A stretch of DNA of 64,000 bases from Mariniphaga sp963747515 (lineage in GTDB: Bacteria; Bacteroidota; Bacteroidia; Bacteroidales; Prolixibacteraceae). The notes under the pieces were generated by a model, which saw nothing but the letters and a program-made list of their open reading frames with translations, ran no database searches and was not told the origin of the DNA. The DNA lies in contig CAVVFN010000009.1 in the NCBI GenBank assembly GCA_963747515.1, forward strand, positions 1 through 64,000, given 5' to 3'. Made by a program: the position numbers and the translations under genes. Numbering within the stretch: position 1 is the stretch's first letter; the number at the start of each line of letters is the position of its first letter. Of this stretch, positions 54,688-63,635 are shown in pieces.

Positions 54688-56184
54688 CTACTGTTTATTG
54701 TAAAACAATTTTTTTTCTTTTGTTATTCCCCAAAAATGAATCAATTCAGCCCGGCTTTCTGATAGTTTGTAATCGAAAGTATTTTCCCATGACATTATAT
54801 AACAATCTTTAGGAATGGCCACAACTGAGTCGTTGGCAATTGCCATTTTCTCAAAGGCATTTCTTTCACATGTGTTTTCCCCAATCCCATCTGTATCAGA
54901 AAAAGTATAAACAAGAAGGATCAAAACAATTCCTGCTATATATCTCTTTTTCCTGCTTCCTTTTAAATAATGAACAAGAAAGTATGCAGAGGCTGCAAAA
55001 AAATAAATCAGGGCTATAGTAACCGGCATGAATGTGTCGTAGCGTATTATTCCGGGACGGTATGGCCGGTAACCACCAAAAGGTAAAAGCAATATATATA
55101 ACAAGGCAAAAATTCCAATCCACAATAGAATTTTTATAAGCTTTTTCCCTTCCGGAGAATTACTTTTATTTATTAAATAGGCATTCCCTCCAATAACAAA
55201 AAGCATTAAAGGAAAACCAAGCGAATGAAAAATTTGTGAAAAGATACCAGCAGGGAGTCTGTAGAATCGTTCTGCCAGAGAGATGGTTTCTGATTGATAA
55301 TTGGAATCGTAGTAATATCCCAGGAACAAAGAATATAAACTCCACAATGTGATTGGGATAAGTAATATGTATACAGCAGCTGGAATACCGTGTAAAATCT
55401 GCCTGAATTCCATTCCCCTGTTTTGAACCATGAATTTCAGTACAACTAAAAAAGTAACAAGTACCGTGACAGCTGGAACCAGAGGTCCGCTTAATGGCAA
55501 AACAACAATAAGTGGTATAAGGAAAATATAATTGATTGGCCTTATCTTTTTCTTATAAAGAAGTCTTTTGAATAAAGGCAGAAAGAAGAACAGTAGTAAA
55601 ACCAACGGAAGGGCATAAAAAAAGACATAGGCTGCTGCCTTATCATTAATTCCCATCCGGCTCCAGTATCCATCTACCTGGAACAAAGGGGAAATAATTA
55701 CTGCGCTTAACAAAAAATTTTTGTTTGCCGGATTGTTTGAGTTGCTTATAAATGAAGCTAATATAAAGACGAAAACAAGCTGAACTGTAATCTTTATCAA
55801 AGCACTTGACAGGTAAACTGAAGAAATTGGGTTAGTAAAATTCTGAAGCCACAACGGAATCTTTTGAAAGTATATGGAAAGTAAATAATGGGAAAAAAAC
55901 CTGTTTGGATTAACATGTTTTTCTCCTGTTGTTACAGCATTGAAACCAAAAGGATCATCAAATATTTGCCGGATTATACTGTTGTGGAGTACACCCCCAT
56001 CGATATCTCCGGACAGAGGAAGGTTGTAGTACTGGATAAAGGAAAAGGCAAGGTCGCCAATGAGAAAAAAAATCAACACGAATAAAATAACTTGATTTGT
56101 TTTTTTTGATATGCGAATCAAATGATAACCGGTGCCGGTAATTCGGGATTTGAAGCCAGAATTTTTAAGCGGTTTTAGGTTCAT
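54688..56184 (-). CDS. Multi-pass membrane protein of unknown function
   Basis: About 498 residues if started at the internal Met (MNLKPLKNSG, 56184); the frame can open at 56217. It has about 11 membrane helices. A soluble-looking loop after helix 1 reads LSGDIDGGVLHNSIIRQIFDDPFG, with DIDGG reminiscent of the acidic loop 1 of GT-C glycosyltransferases. No further motif confirms it. It is not linked to a glycan cluster. A mannosyl- or arabinosyl-type GT-C role is possible but unproven. Confidence 0.65.
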   Translation of the reverse strand: MNLKPLKNSGFKSRITGTGYHLIRISKKTNQVILFVLIFFLIGDLAFSFIQYYNLPLSGDIDGGVLHNSIIRQIFDDPFGFNAVTTGEKHVNPNRFFSHYLLSIYFQKIPLWLQNFTNPISSVYLSSALIKITVQLVFVFILASFISNSNNPANKNFLLSAVIISPLFQVDGYWSRMGINDKAAAYVFFYALPLVLLLFFFLPLFKRLLYKKKIRPINYIFLIPLIVVLPLSGPLVPAVTVLVTFLVVLKFMVQNRGMEFRQILHGIPAAVYILLIPITLWSLYSLFLGYYYDSNYQSETISLAERFYRLPAGIFSQIFHSLGFPLMLFVIGGNAYLINKSNSPEGKKLIKILLWIGIFALLYILLLPFGGYRPYRPGIIRYDTFMPVTIALIYFFAASAYFLVHYLKGSRKKRYIAGIVLILLVYTFSDTDGIGENTCERNAFEKMAIANDSVVAIPKDCYIMSWENTFDYKLSESRAELIHFWGITKEKKLFYNKQ

Positions 56185-56437
56185 CCGACGGGGTTTCTGT
56201 GGGTACTTCAATACCACATTCTGGTTGTTTTGATTTTCGCATCAATATAGAATCTGTTCCACAAAAATAGTTACATTATGGTTTTCTTTCAAGATAAAAG
56301 ATGAAAATAAATTATGAAAAACTTTTGTGATTGAAAATCAAATGGGTGAAGAACTATTTTTTATTGGTGTCCTTTTCATTTTAAAGCCTTTGCGGAAAAA
56401 AAACTCAGGCAACGTCCCGAAGAAAGAAAAGCGCCTC

Positions 56438-57349
56438 CTAATGTATAATGGTTTCTGTCTTCTTTGCCTGTTTTTTCTTATCAAATTGTTGTACAAATAT
56501 TCCTGCAACAATAAACCCTAATCCGACAAATGTGGTTATGAACAAAGTTTCATTCAGTATGAAACGGATAAAGATGAGCGACAGAAAAGGTGTTAAAAAG
56601 ACCATATTTCCAATTCGGGCGTTGTTGGTACTCAGCTGCATGGCTTTCATCCAAAACACATAGGTTACACCCACTTCAAAAATACCCACATAGATGGCTG
56701 CGAACAATCCCGTTCCGGGATGAATCCTGAAATCGGAGAAGAGGTACATCACAATGGTCAGATACAGCAGTCCAAACAGGAAATTCAGGAACAGTTTCAC
56801 AACACCATCGCGGCTATCCCTGACATTCAGAATCCAGTAAAGCGACCAGAACAGGGAACTGCCCAATGCCAGAAGAACCCCTGTGAAGCTGGTGTTCCGG
56901 AATCCGCTCAGTCCGCCCTGCGATGAAATAAATACGACTCCTGCAAAACTGATAAATAACCCTGCTATGCTCCACTTGCCAATCTTTTGCCCCAATAATG
57001 GAACCGAAAGCAAAGACAGCACAATTGGCCACACCATATTAAGCGGTTGTGCCAGTTGTGCCGGGAGCAATGAATAGGCCTTGAACAACACCAGATAATA
57101 AAGCAGCGGATTAAAAGCTCCCAGTAAAAGGGAATAAAACAACTGGTTTGGTGATTGGTGTGCCAGCAGTTTAACTTTACCCTGGAAGATGAGAATAATG
57201 AATAACACTGCCACAGATGTGGCTGATGCATAAAAAATCAGCTGGATAAAGTCGAGTTCACTTAATCCCAGTTTAAAGGCAGTAGCTACTGTTGACCAAA
57301 GCAACACAGCCAATCCGGCATATGCATAGGATTTGTCAGTTGGCATCAT
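56438..57349 (-). CDS. EamA-family (DMT superfamily) transporter
   Basis: 303 residues with ten predicted membrane helices in two EamA repeats (about 1-145 and 150-290). Motifs include LLWSTVATAFKLGLSELDF at the start and PLNMVWPIVLSLLSVPLLGQKIGKWSIAGLFISFAGVVFISSQGG at the end of repeat 1, with the matching segment in repeat 2 ending FVGLGFIVAGIFVQQ. It is a likely metabolite exporter, substrate unknown. The start overlaps the end of the TPR gene by 14 bp, so the two are coupled. Confidence 0.88.
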   Translation of the reverse strand: MMPTDKSYAYAGLAVLLWSTVATAFKLGLSELDFIQLIFYASATSVAVLFIILIFQGKVKLLAHQSPNQLFYSLLLGAFNPLLYYLVLFKAYSLLPAQLAQPLNMVWPIVLSLLSVPLLGQKIGKWSIAGLFISFAGVVFISSQGGLSGFRNTSFTGVLLALGSSLFWSLYWILNVRDSRDGVVKLFLNFLFGLLYLTIVMYLFSDFRIHPGTGLFAAIYVGIFEVGVTYVFWMKAMQLSTNNARIGNMVFLTPFLSLIFIRFILNETLFITTFVGLGFIVAGIFVQQFDKKKQAKKTETIIH

Positions 57350-59243
57350 CGGGAATGGAATCCTGGATGATTAATTCTTCCTGTGGGTTTGTCAGCACAT
57401 CGGGGTAGATTTCCCGCAGTTCTCTGAATTTTTTTCTCGAATCTTCGGTGAATACGCTTCCCGGGTGGCGGGTAAGCATATTACGGTAAAGATCTTTAGC
57501 CTTTTCCTTTTCATCAAGCTGGTAGTTGTACAGATCAGCAAGCATGTAAAGTGCGTCGTCGGCCAGGAGTCCGGAACTGAAGTTGTCGGTAATTTCCTGC
57601 AGGTATTCAGCTGCCAGCTGAAAGTTGTTGCGGTCAATTTCTATTTTGGCTTTCCGGAAAAGAATATTATCGGTTAGAGAGTGGTAAGGATATATGGCAG
57701 CAATGGAATCGAGTGTGGACATAGCTTCAGCTTCTTTGTTCCGGAAGAAGAGTAAATCGGCACGGGCAAAAAGTTGAAGCGGAACAGCTGTGGAATCCAG
57801 GTTCAGGTTGTTTCCTATAAGCATGGAAAGCTCCATGGCATCGTTGGCAGTAAGTTTTGAGGTGCTTGCTTTCAATACATCAAGTTGCGCTTTAGCCCAG
57901 CTGAAGTTGCCCATATAGTATCCCAGTTTTGCTTTTTTTAGTTTCACCTCGTCACCCAGTGAATTGTTTTTATTTGCATCAATCACCTGCGAATAAATCA
58001 GGGCAGCTTCCCACAGATCGCCTGAAAACACCTGAATGTCGGCAATCTTAGCTTTTAGCATACCCGTTTCCTCCGCTTTAAGTTTGGGTATTTCCAGTCC
58101 TTTTTCGAGAACAGCAACAGCCTTTTTGTTTTCCCCAAGATAAAAGGCCAGCAGATGAGCATAATCGATTATCAGTCCAAGGGTTCCTGAATGGTAGCCC
58201 AACATATCCAGTGCACTGCTGAAATTATCAGCAAGCTGCTTTCCGTCGGTTTGATCTTCTGGCCCTCCCGTGGTGAAACGAAGATAGGAGGCATGCAGGT
58301 TTTGAACGAATGCAGGAACATAGAATGGAGTATTTTCCCCTTTTTCGGTAAGGTAATTGAAAGCACGCTCTGCTTCGTTGTACATTTGGTTGTTCATGGC
58401 CATTTGACCCAGCTGAAAAATATGGGCATCTTCCTGGCCTGTCCGGCGATCGAGTGCAATGGATTGCCTCAGGGCACCTGCAAATTGCTTTTCCTGCAGG
58501 AAGAACCAGATAAGCAACCGGTTGTAGGCAGTTACATTTGGTTCCGACTGAATCCGTTTCAGGATCTGAGCCCGGAAGCCACTGCGCAGACCATCATCCA
58601 CATCAATTCGCATAGCTGATGCCAGCGCACTTTGCACCCGGTTAATCTGGGTCTCATCCTGTTTTATCAGGTTTAAATATTCTTCCAGCATTTCATCGTA
58701 ATTCCGCAGGTAAAGATTCGCTATGGCCAGTTCATAATTAAACTGTTCCTGAGGTATGGTTTCCCTGCCTTTCAGGTATACCTTCTTTGCCCATTCGTAC
58801 TCCTGCCACTGCAAAAATGTACTGGCAGTGATTAAATAATTCCCTTTGTTGGGCGGGATAATTTCCAGTGCCTGATTGTATTTTTCCTGTGCTTCCGTTA
58901 CTTTTTTCTGTGCCTTTAATAAATAACCCCAGTGAATGAACAACTCTGGATTTGGCACTTTCTGCTTTTCTACCTCTTTTTGAATTTGTTCTGCAGCCAC
59001 TTCATATTGCTTCAATTCAATCAGGGAATTGAGGTAAAGCCTGAAATAATACCCATTTCGGGAAAGGTGATAAATATCAAGCAATAAGGGGGCGGCTTTC
59101 TCATAATCTTTTGCATTGTAATACAATAAAGCCAGTTTTGAATTGGTCTGAATTTCATTCTGCCTGTTTTGCGACAGGACGGGATTCAGATTAAAGATGA
59201 GAAGGATTATAAAAATGCAATATTTTATTTTTTTATTCTTCAT
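57336..59243 (-). CDS. Secreted/periplasmic tetratricopeptide repeat protein
   Basis: 635 residues with a signal peptide (MKNKKIKYCIFIILLIFNLNPVLSQN) and TPR-like helix pairs throughout. Examples are ALLYYNAKDYEKAAPLLLDIYHLSR, then WGYLLKAQKKVTEAQEKYNQALEI, and near the end AEYLQEITDNFSSGLLADDALYMLADLYNYQLDEKEKAKDLYRNM. It resembles the YfgC/BamD-type helper or gliding-associated TPR proteins of Bacteroidota. Specific role unknown. First gene of a pair with the EamA transporter. Confidence 0.85.
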   Translation of the reverse strand: MKNKKIKYCIFIILLIFNLNPVLSQNRQNEIQTNSKLALLYYNAKDYEKAAPLLLDIYHLSRNGYYFRLYLNSLIELKQYEVAAEQIQKEVEKQKVPNPELFIHWGYLLKAQKKVTEAQEKYNQALEIIPPNKGNYLITASTFLQWQEYEWAKKVYLKGRETIPQEQFNYELAIANLYLRNYDEMLEEYLNLIKQDETQINRVQSALASAMRIDVDDGLRSGFRAQILKRIQSEPNVTAYNRLLIWFFLQEKQFAGALRQSIALDRRTGQEDAHIFQLGQMAMNNQMYNEAERAFNYLTEKGENTPFYVPAFVQNLHASYLRFTTGGPEDQTDGKQLADNFSSALDMLGYHSGTLGLIIDYAHLLAFYLGENKKAVAVLEKGLEIPKLKAEETGMLKAKIADIQVFSGDLWEAALIYSQVIDANKNNSLGDEVKLKKAKLGYYMGNFSWAKAQLDVLKASTSKLTANDAMELSMLIGNNLNLDSTAVPLQLFARADLLFFRNKEAEAMSTLDSIAAIYPYHSLTDNILFRKAKIEIDRNNFQLAAEYLQEITDNFSSGLLADDALYMLADLYNYQLDEKEKAKDLYRNMLTRHPGSVFTEDSRKKFRELREIYPDVLTNPQEELIIQDSIPDDAN

Positions 59244-59312
59244 ACTGCAAAAATAACATGTAAAACCAATATTCGGTTTTAAGTGTTACTTTTTACTTTA
59301 AACATTTAAATT

Positions 59313-59320
59313 TACTTTTG
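59313..59320 (+). promoter_or_regulatory. -7 promoter box of lipA
   Basis: TACTTTTG, an exact match to TAnnTTTG, 17 bp before the lipA ATG, implying a leader of about ten bases. Confidence 0.55.
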
Positions 59321-59337
59321 TACCAAAGAAAGAAATT

Positions 59338-60201
59338 ATGGCCCACGAATTGAAAGAACGGGAGCGGTTACCCCGGTGGATGAAGATGAAGATGCCTAAG
59401 GGTGAAAGTTATTCGAAAGTAAAAAATCTGGTTGAAAAGCATGGTCTTCACACAATATGCACGAGCGGGAACTGTCCGAATATTGGCGACTGCTGGAGCA
59501 GGGGAACAGCAACTTTCATGATATTAGGCGATATATGCACCCGTCGCTGTAAGTTTTGTGCCGTAAAAAGCGGCCGGCCGCTTGCTCCTGATCTGAAGGA
59601 GCCGGAGAAAGTTGCCGAATCGGTACGGATAATGGAAGTAAAGCATTGTGTTATCACTTCAGTCGACCGTGATGATTTGGACGACCAGGGAGCAGAAATT
59701 TGGGCAAGAACAATTGCTGAGGTAAAAAGAGTAAATCCCGGTACACAGGTGGAAGTACTTATTCCCGATTTCCGGGGAAAAGAAGTACTGATTCAGCAGG
59801 TTATAGATGCCGGCCCCGATGTGGTTTCCCATAATCTGGAGACTGTGGAGCGGTTAACTCCTTTTGTTCGTTTTGCCTCTAAATATCGCCGCAGCCTGGA
59901 AGTGGTGCGTTACGTTGCACGGAACTATAAAATAGCCAAATCGGGCATCATGCTTGGGTTGGGGGAAACACATGAGGAAGTGCTGCAAACCATGGACGAC
60001 TTGCTGGAAGCCGGCTGCAAGGTAATGACTATTGGCCAGTATCTGGCTCCTACCTCCACCCATATGCCGGTTGTGGAATACATTAAGCCGGAACAGTTTA
60101 TGGAGTACCGTAAGTTAGGGCTTAGCAAAGGTTTTAGGTTTGTGGAAAGTTCTCCACTGGTGCGAAGTTCTTACCGGGCGGAAGAACATGTAAAAGCGTA
60201 G
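59338..60201 (+). CDS. lipA: Lipoyl synthase (radical SAM)
   Basis: 287 residues. The N-terminal auxiliary-cluster motif (CTSGNCPNIGDCWS) and the radical SAM motif (CTRRCKFCAV) are intact, with VVEYIKPEQF and the C-terminal FVESSPLVRSSYRAEEH. It inserts two sulfur atoms into octanoyl groups on E2 and H proteins. It is followed 37 bp later by lipB, giving the complete endogenous lipoate pathway. Confidence 0.97.
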   Translation: MAHELKERERLPRWMKMKMPKGESYSKVKNLVEKHGLHTICTSGNCPNIGDCWSRGTATFMILGDICTRRCKFCAVKSGRPLAPDLKEPEKVAESVRIMEVKHCVITSVDRDDLDDQGAEIWARTIAEVKRVNPGTQVEVLIPDFRGKEVLIQQVIDAGPDVVSHNLETVERLTPFVRFASKYRRSLEVVRYVARNYKIAKSGIMLGLGETHEEVLQTMDDLLEAGCKVMTIGQYLAPTSTHMPVVEYIKPEQFMEYRKLGLSKGFRFVESSPLVRSSYRAEEHVKA

Positions 60202-60238
60202 CGGTTAAAGCAGAAAATATTAGAAAATTTCCATAATA

Positions 60239-60900
60239 GTGGCAACATTTAATTTCAATGATATAGGATTAAAAGATTACAAGGAGTTTTGGGATATGCA
60301 GGAACAGCTCCTTTCAGGAATAATAGCTGAAAAAAAAAATACAGATCCTCTCCGAAAAATCATTTTATACTGGTTGAGCACCCTCATGTATATACCCTTG
60401 GTAAGAGTGGCGATGAGAAAAACCTGCTGGCACAGGAAGAATTTCTGAAAAAAATTGAGGCTGCATTTTATAAAATTAATCGCGGAGGGGATATAACTTA
60501 TCATGGTCCGGGGCAGCTTGTAGGATATCCCATCATCGATCTGGAGTATTATAAAATTGGGGTACGTGAGTATATTGAAAAAATGGAAGATGCCATCATA
60601 GCCACCATTGCAGAATATGGACTCATTGGAGGGCGCAAGGAAGGTGCCACAGGAGTATGGCTGGATTCACAACATCCGGCGCAGGCCCGTAAGATTTGTG
60701 CCATCGGCGTGCGGGTGAGCCGCTTCGTCACGATGCATGGATTTGCCTTAAATGTGAATACCGACATGCGCTATTTTAGTTACATAAATCCCTGTGGTTT
60801 AACATTTGGAGTTACTTCTATTCAGCAGGAACTGGGCAGAGAGATTTCCATGGATGAGGTAAAGGAAGTTCTGAAGGAGAAGTTCAACAGTAGTTATTAG
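60239..60900 (+). CDS. lipB: Octanoyl-ACP transferase LipB, frameshifted at an A10 run
   Basis: From GTG 60239 the frame gives FNFNDIGLKDYKEFWDMQEQLLSGIIAEKK and then loses sense. The true continuation is in another frame: HFILVEHPHVYTLGKSGDEKN, RGGDITYHGPGQLVGYP with the catalytic region, ARKICAIGVRVSRFVTMHGFALN with the conserved Lys, and YINPCGLT with the active-site Cys. One extra A in the A10 run at 60330-60339 would join the two frames seamlessly (AEKKKYRSSPKNHFILVEHPH). It may be a sequencing error, a real mutation or a slippage site. The lipA neighbour argues that it is functional. Confidence 0.88.
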
Positions 60901-60966
60901 TTTCATTTTGATTGTATTTTAACCTATGTAACAGGAGCATTCAGAAAAATGGGAACTTTTACCATC

Positions 60967-60989
60967 CCTGAAATTCATAAAATTTCAGG
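60967..60989. terminator. Hairpin downstream of lipB
   Basis: Perfect 9-bp stem (CCTGAAATT and AATTTCAGG) with a CATAA loop. It lacks a T-run, so it may be a factor-dependent end or an mRNA-stabilising hairpin. Confidence 0.35.
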
Positions 60990-61164
60990 ATATTAATCCT
61001 GGTACTTGAGGGTATGAATTGGAATCATTTTAAATCTCTTTCCCGATTTATCAATCCTTAAAAACCATGAATAAATTTAAATAGTTTTAATTATCTTTAC
61101 AGTGATACGTTGTATTTATCAGCTGTTACAGATAATTAGCAGCAGGTAGAGCTTAAACCAATAA

Positions 61165-62472
61165 ATGAATCAACAGATGAATGAATTTCAGATTCCCCGC
61201 AGAAAATTTATCAAAACAACCGGCACCGGAATATTAGGTATTCCATTATTATCGTCTGCAGTTTTTAAGGTTGCTCCCAGTGATAAAATAAGAGTAGCAC
61301 ATATCGGGACGGGGGGAATGGGAGGATCTCATATCCGCTGGTTTTCTGAATTTAATGATGTGGAAACGGTTGCCTTATGCGATGTTGATAAAAACCGGTT
61401 GGGCAATGCCCAAAAACTGCTTTCATCCTATAATCCTGCATCCAGGCCGGATGTATATTCTGACTTCAGGTACATTATTGACCGAAAAGATATTGATGTT
61501 GTGACCTGTGCTACTCCCGACCACTGGCATGCTTTGGTAGCTATAAAGGCCTTTGAATCGGGAAAAGATGTATATGGTGAAAAGCCCTTGTCTTATTGCG
61601 TAAAAGAGGGACAGGTTATGCTAAAAGCACTTAACCAGCATCGGCGTATTTTTCAGTTGGGTACTCAAATTCATGCCGGCGAAAATTATCATCGGGTGGC
61701 TGAAATTATTCAGTCGGGAGCATTGGGAAAAATAAAAACAGTCAGGATTTGGAAAACCGGTGGTACAAAGGGGATGGGTTTTCCTCCTTTTGAAACACCG
61801 CCCGATAATCTTGACTGGAACATGTGGTTGGGTCCTGCTCCCTGGTCGGAGTACACTCCTGTAAAATGCCATGGCAGTTTCCGAAGTTTCTTCGATTATT
61901 CAGGGGGTGTTTTTGCGGACTTTTGGTGCCATATAACTGATGTTGTTTATATGTCGGTTCATCCAAAAGATTTGTTGAGTGTTGAGGCCCGGGGCGAAAC
62001 TCCTGATGATGGTATTGCAGATACACCCAAATGGATAGAAGCAGATTTTAAATTCAGGGATATGGATGTATTCTGGACTACAACTCCTCCTGATATACCA
62101 GGAGCAGATAAGATGCATATCGGAGTATATTTTGAAGGTGAAAAAGGAACATTAACCTGCGATTATGAGAAGTGTTCCATTCGGTTTGGAAATGAAACAG
62201 TTGATGATTTGCCAGAAGTACCAAAATCATTGCCACGATCTCCAGGTCATCAACGAAACTTTTTGGATTCAGTAAAATCACGTATGCAACCCGAGAGTAA
62301 TCTGCCATATGCCCGTGAAATGACGCTTCCAATGCATCTTGCGCTGATTTCATTCAGATTGAAACGCAAGTTGTCGTGGGACAGCAGTAAAGAGCTGTTT
62401 GTAAATGATCCGGCAGCCAATTTTCTATTGTCAAGGGAGTACCGTTCACCCTGGAAACTTCCGGTTTATTAA
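61165..62472 (+). CDS. Gfo/Idh/MocA oxidoreductase with twin-arginine signal
   Basis: 435 residues. A Tat signal (IPRRKFIKTTGTGILGIPLLSSAVF) is followed by a Rossmann domain (IRVAHIGTGGMGGSHIRWF), then VVTCATPDHWHALVAIKAFESGKDVYGEKPLSYCVKEG with the catalytic EKP motif. The C-terminal domain ends with the family's MHLALISFRLKRKLSWD. Tat export of a tightly bound NAD(P) enzyme fits periplasmic sugar redox chemistry. The next gene encodes a DUF1080 protein, 19 bp on, and a second Gfo/Idh begins later; this set is known from 3-keto-glycoside metabolism. Confidence 0.9.
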   Translation: MNQQMNEFQIPRRKFIKTTGTGILGIPLLSSAVFKVAPSDKIRVAHIGTGGMGGSHIRWFSEFNDVETVALCDVDKNRLGNAQKLLSSYNPASRPDVYSDFRYIIDRKDIDVVTCATPDHWHALVAIKAFESGKDVYGEKPLSYCVKEGQVMLKALNQHRRIFQLGTQIHAGENYHRVAEIIQSGALGKIKTVRIWKTGGTKGMGFPPFETPPDNLDWNMWLGPAPWSEYTPVKCHGSFRSFFDYSGGVFADFWCHITDVVYMSVHPKDLLSVEARGETPDDGIADTPKWIEADFKFRDMDVFWTTTPPDIPGADKMHIGVYFEGEKGTLTCDYEKCSIRFGNETVDDLPEVPKSLPRSPGHQRNFLDSVKSRMQPESNLPYAREMTLPMHLALISFRLKRKLSWDSSKELFVNDPAANFLLSREYRSPWKLPVY

Positions 62473-62491
62473 TCTATAATTACCACCACAA

Positions 62492-63433
62492 ATGAAAAAA
62501 ATTATCTTTCTGATAATAGGGCTTGGAATTTCTTTTTCAGGCTTTACCCAAAGCAATACCTATTTTCATTCACTTTTTAACGGTGAAAATCTTTCAGGCT
62601 GGTTTATGCCAGGTGAAGTTTCGGGATTTGATGTTGAAGAGGGTATTATGGTTGCCGTTCCTCATAATGGAAGCGATATATTTACAGATAAATTCTTTGG
62701 GAATTATATCCTCAGGTTTGAATACCTGCTTTCGGAAGTAGGAAACAGCGGGGTATTGATCCGGTGTGATCCTGAAAATCCCTGGACAACGGGAGTTGAA
62801 ATACAGTTGCTTGCACCCTGGACTCCTTATCGCGATGATCTGCATTGTACAGGATCCATTTATGGTTATGTGGCTGTTTCAACCCGCCCCGATGAAACGA
62901 CAGGGATTTGGCATAAAATGGAAATTAAATGCGACAGAAAAATAATTTCGGTTTCGGTTGACGGGAAAATCATTACCCATGCCAATACCGATACTGTGCC
63001 AGGTATGCAGGACAAATACCTGTGCGGGGCAATAGGTTTTCAGTCGAATCACAGCAAGGAAGGTGAATTTGCACATTTCCGCAATATTCTTATTTATGAT
63101 ATGGATTCTGACATCAATTATGTAGCAGCAGGTTTTTACGATAATGATGCACGTATAAGAAAACAGGCATGGACAGCTGCAGAAAATCTGGGCGCACAAA
63201 TGATTGGGCGGCTGGCATCCTTGTATGACAGCCCAAATACAATGGCATATGCAGGTGCCAAACAGGTACTTTTTAATATTGCTGCCCGGTCAACTGCTCC
63301 AGGCACTCCAGTTTCAGAAAAGAAAGAGGTTATTCGTGTACTTGAACAGGAAATTACAAATCATGGTTCAGGTTCAGCATCCCAATATCTGGAATGGTTA
63401 TTAAAAATGGCCAGAGCTGGTGATATAAATTAA
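62492..63433 (+). CDS. DUF1080 (3-keto-disaccharide hydrolase-like) secreted protein
   Basis: 313 residues with a signal peptide (MKKIIFLIIGLGISFSGFTQS). The DUF1080 concanavalin-like jelly roll follows: YFHSLFNGENLSGWFMPGE, FGNYILRFEYLLSEVGNSGVLIRCD and WHKMEIKCDRKIISVSVDGK. A helical C-terminal part (about 205-313) is additional to the domain, reading DARIRKQAWTAAENLG, HEAT-like. DUF1080 members hydrolyse 3-keto-glycosides made by Gfo/Idh-type dehydrogenases, which fits both neighbours. Confidence 0.85.
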   Translation: MKKIIFLIIGLGISFSGFTQSNTYFHSLFNGENLSGWFMPGEVSGFDVEEGIMVAVPHNGSDIFTDKFFGNYILRFEYLLSEVGNSGVLIRCDPENPWTTGVEIQLLAPWTPYRDDLHCTGSIYGYVAVSTRPDETTGIWHKMEIKCDRKIISVSVDGKIITHANTDTVPGMQDKYLCGAIGFQSNHSKEGEFAHFRNILIYDMDSDINYVAAGFYDNDARIRKQAWTAAENLGAQMIGRLASLYDSPNTMAYAGAKQVLFNIAARSTAPGTPVSEKKEVIRVLEQEITNHGSGSASQYLEWLLKMARAGDIN

Positions 63434-63635
63434 TTATTTGCGGCTGATGAACATCTCTTTATCACAATATTCGGAAACCTTAATTTTATTTCAGAAATAC
63501 GGAAATGAATTTCTGTAAATAGATTTTTTGTAATCAAGTCAGTCAAGTTCTGTATTTTTTTTATAAGTAAATATTATCTTTGGGAATATTTTATAAAAGA
63601 TGATATCCAGAGACCAAGAAATCAAAAATAAAACA

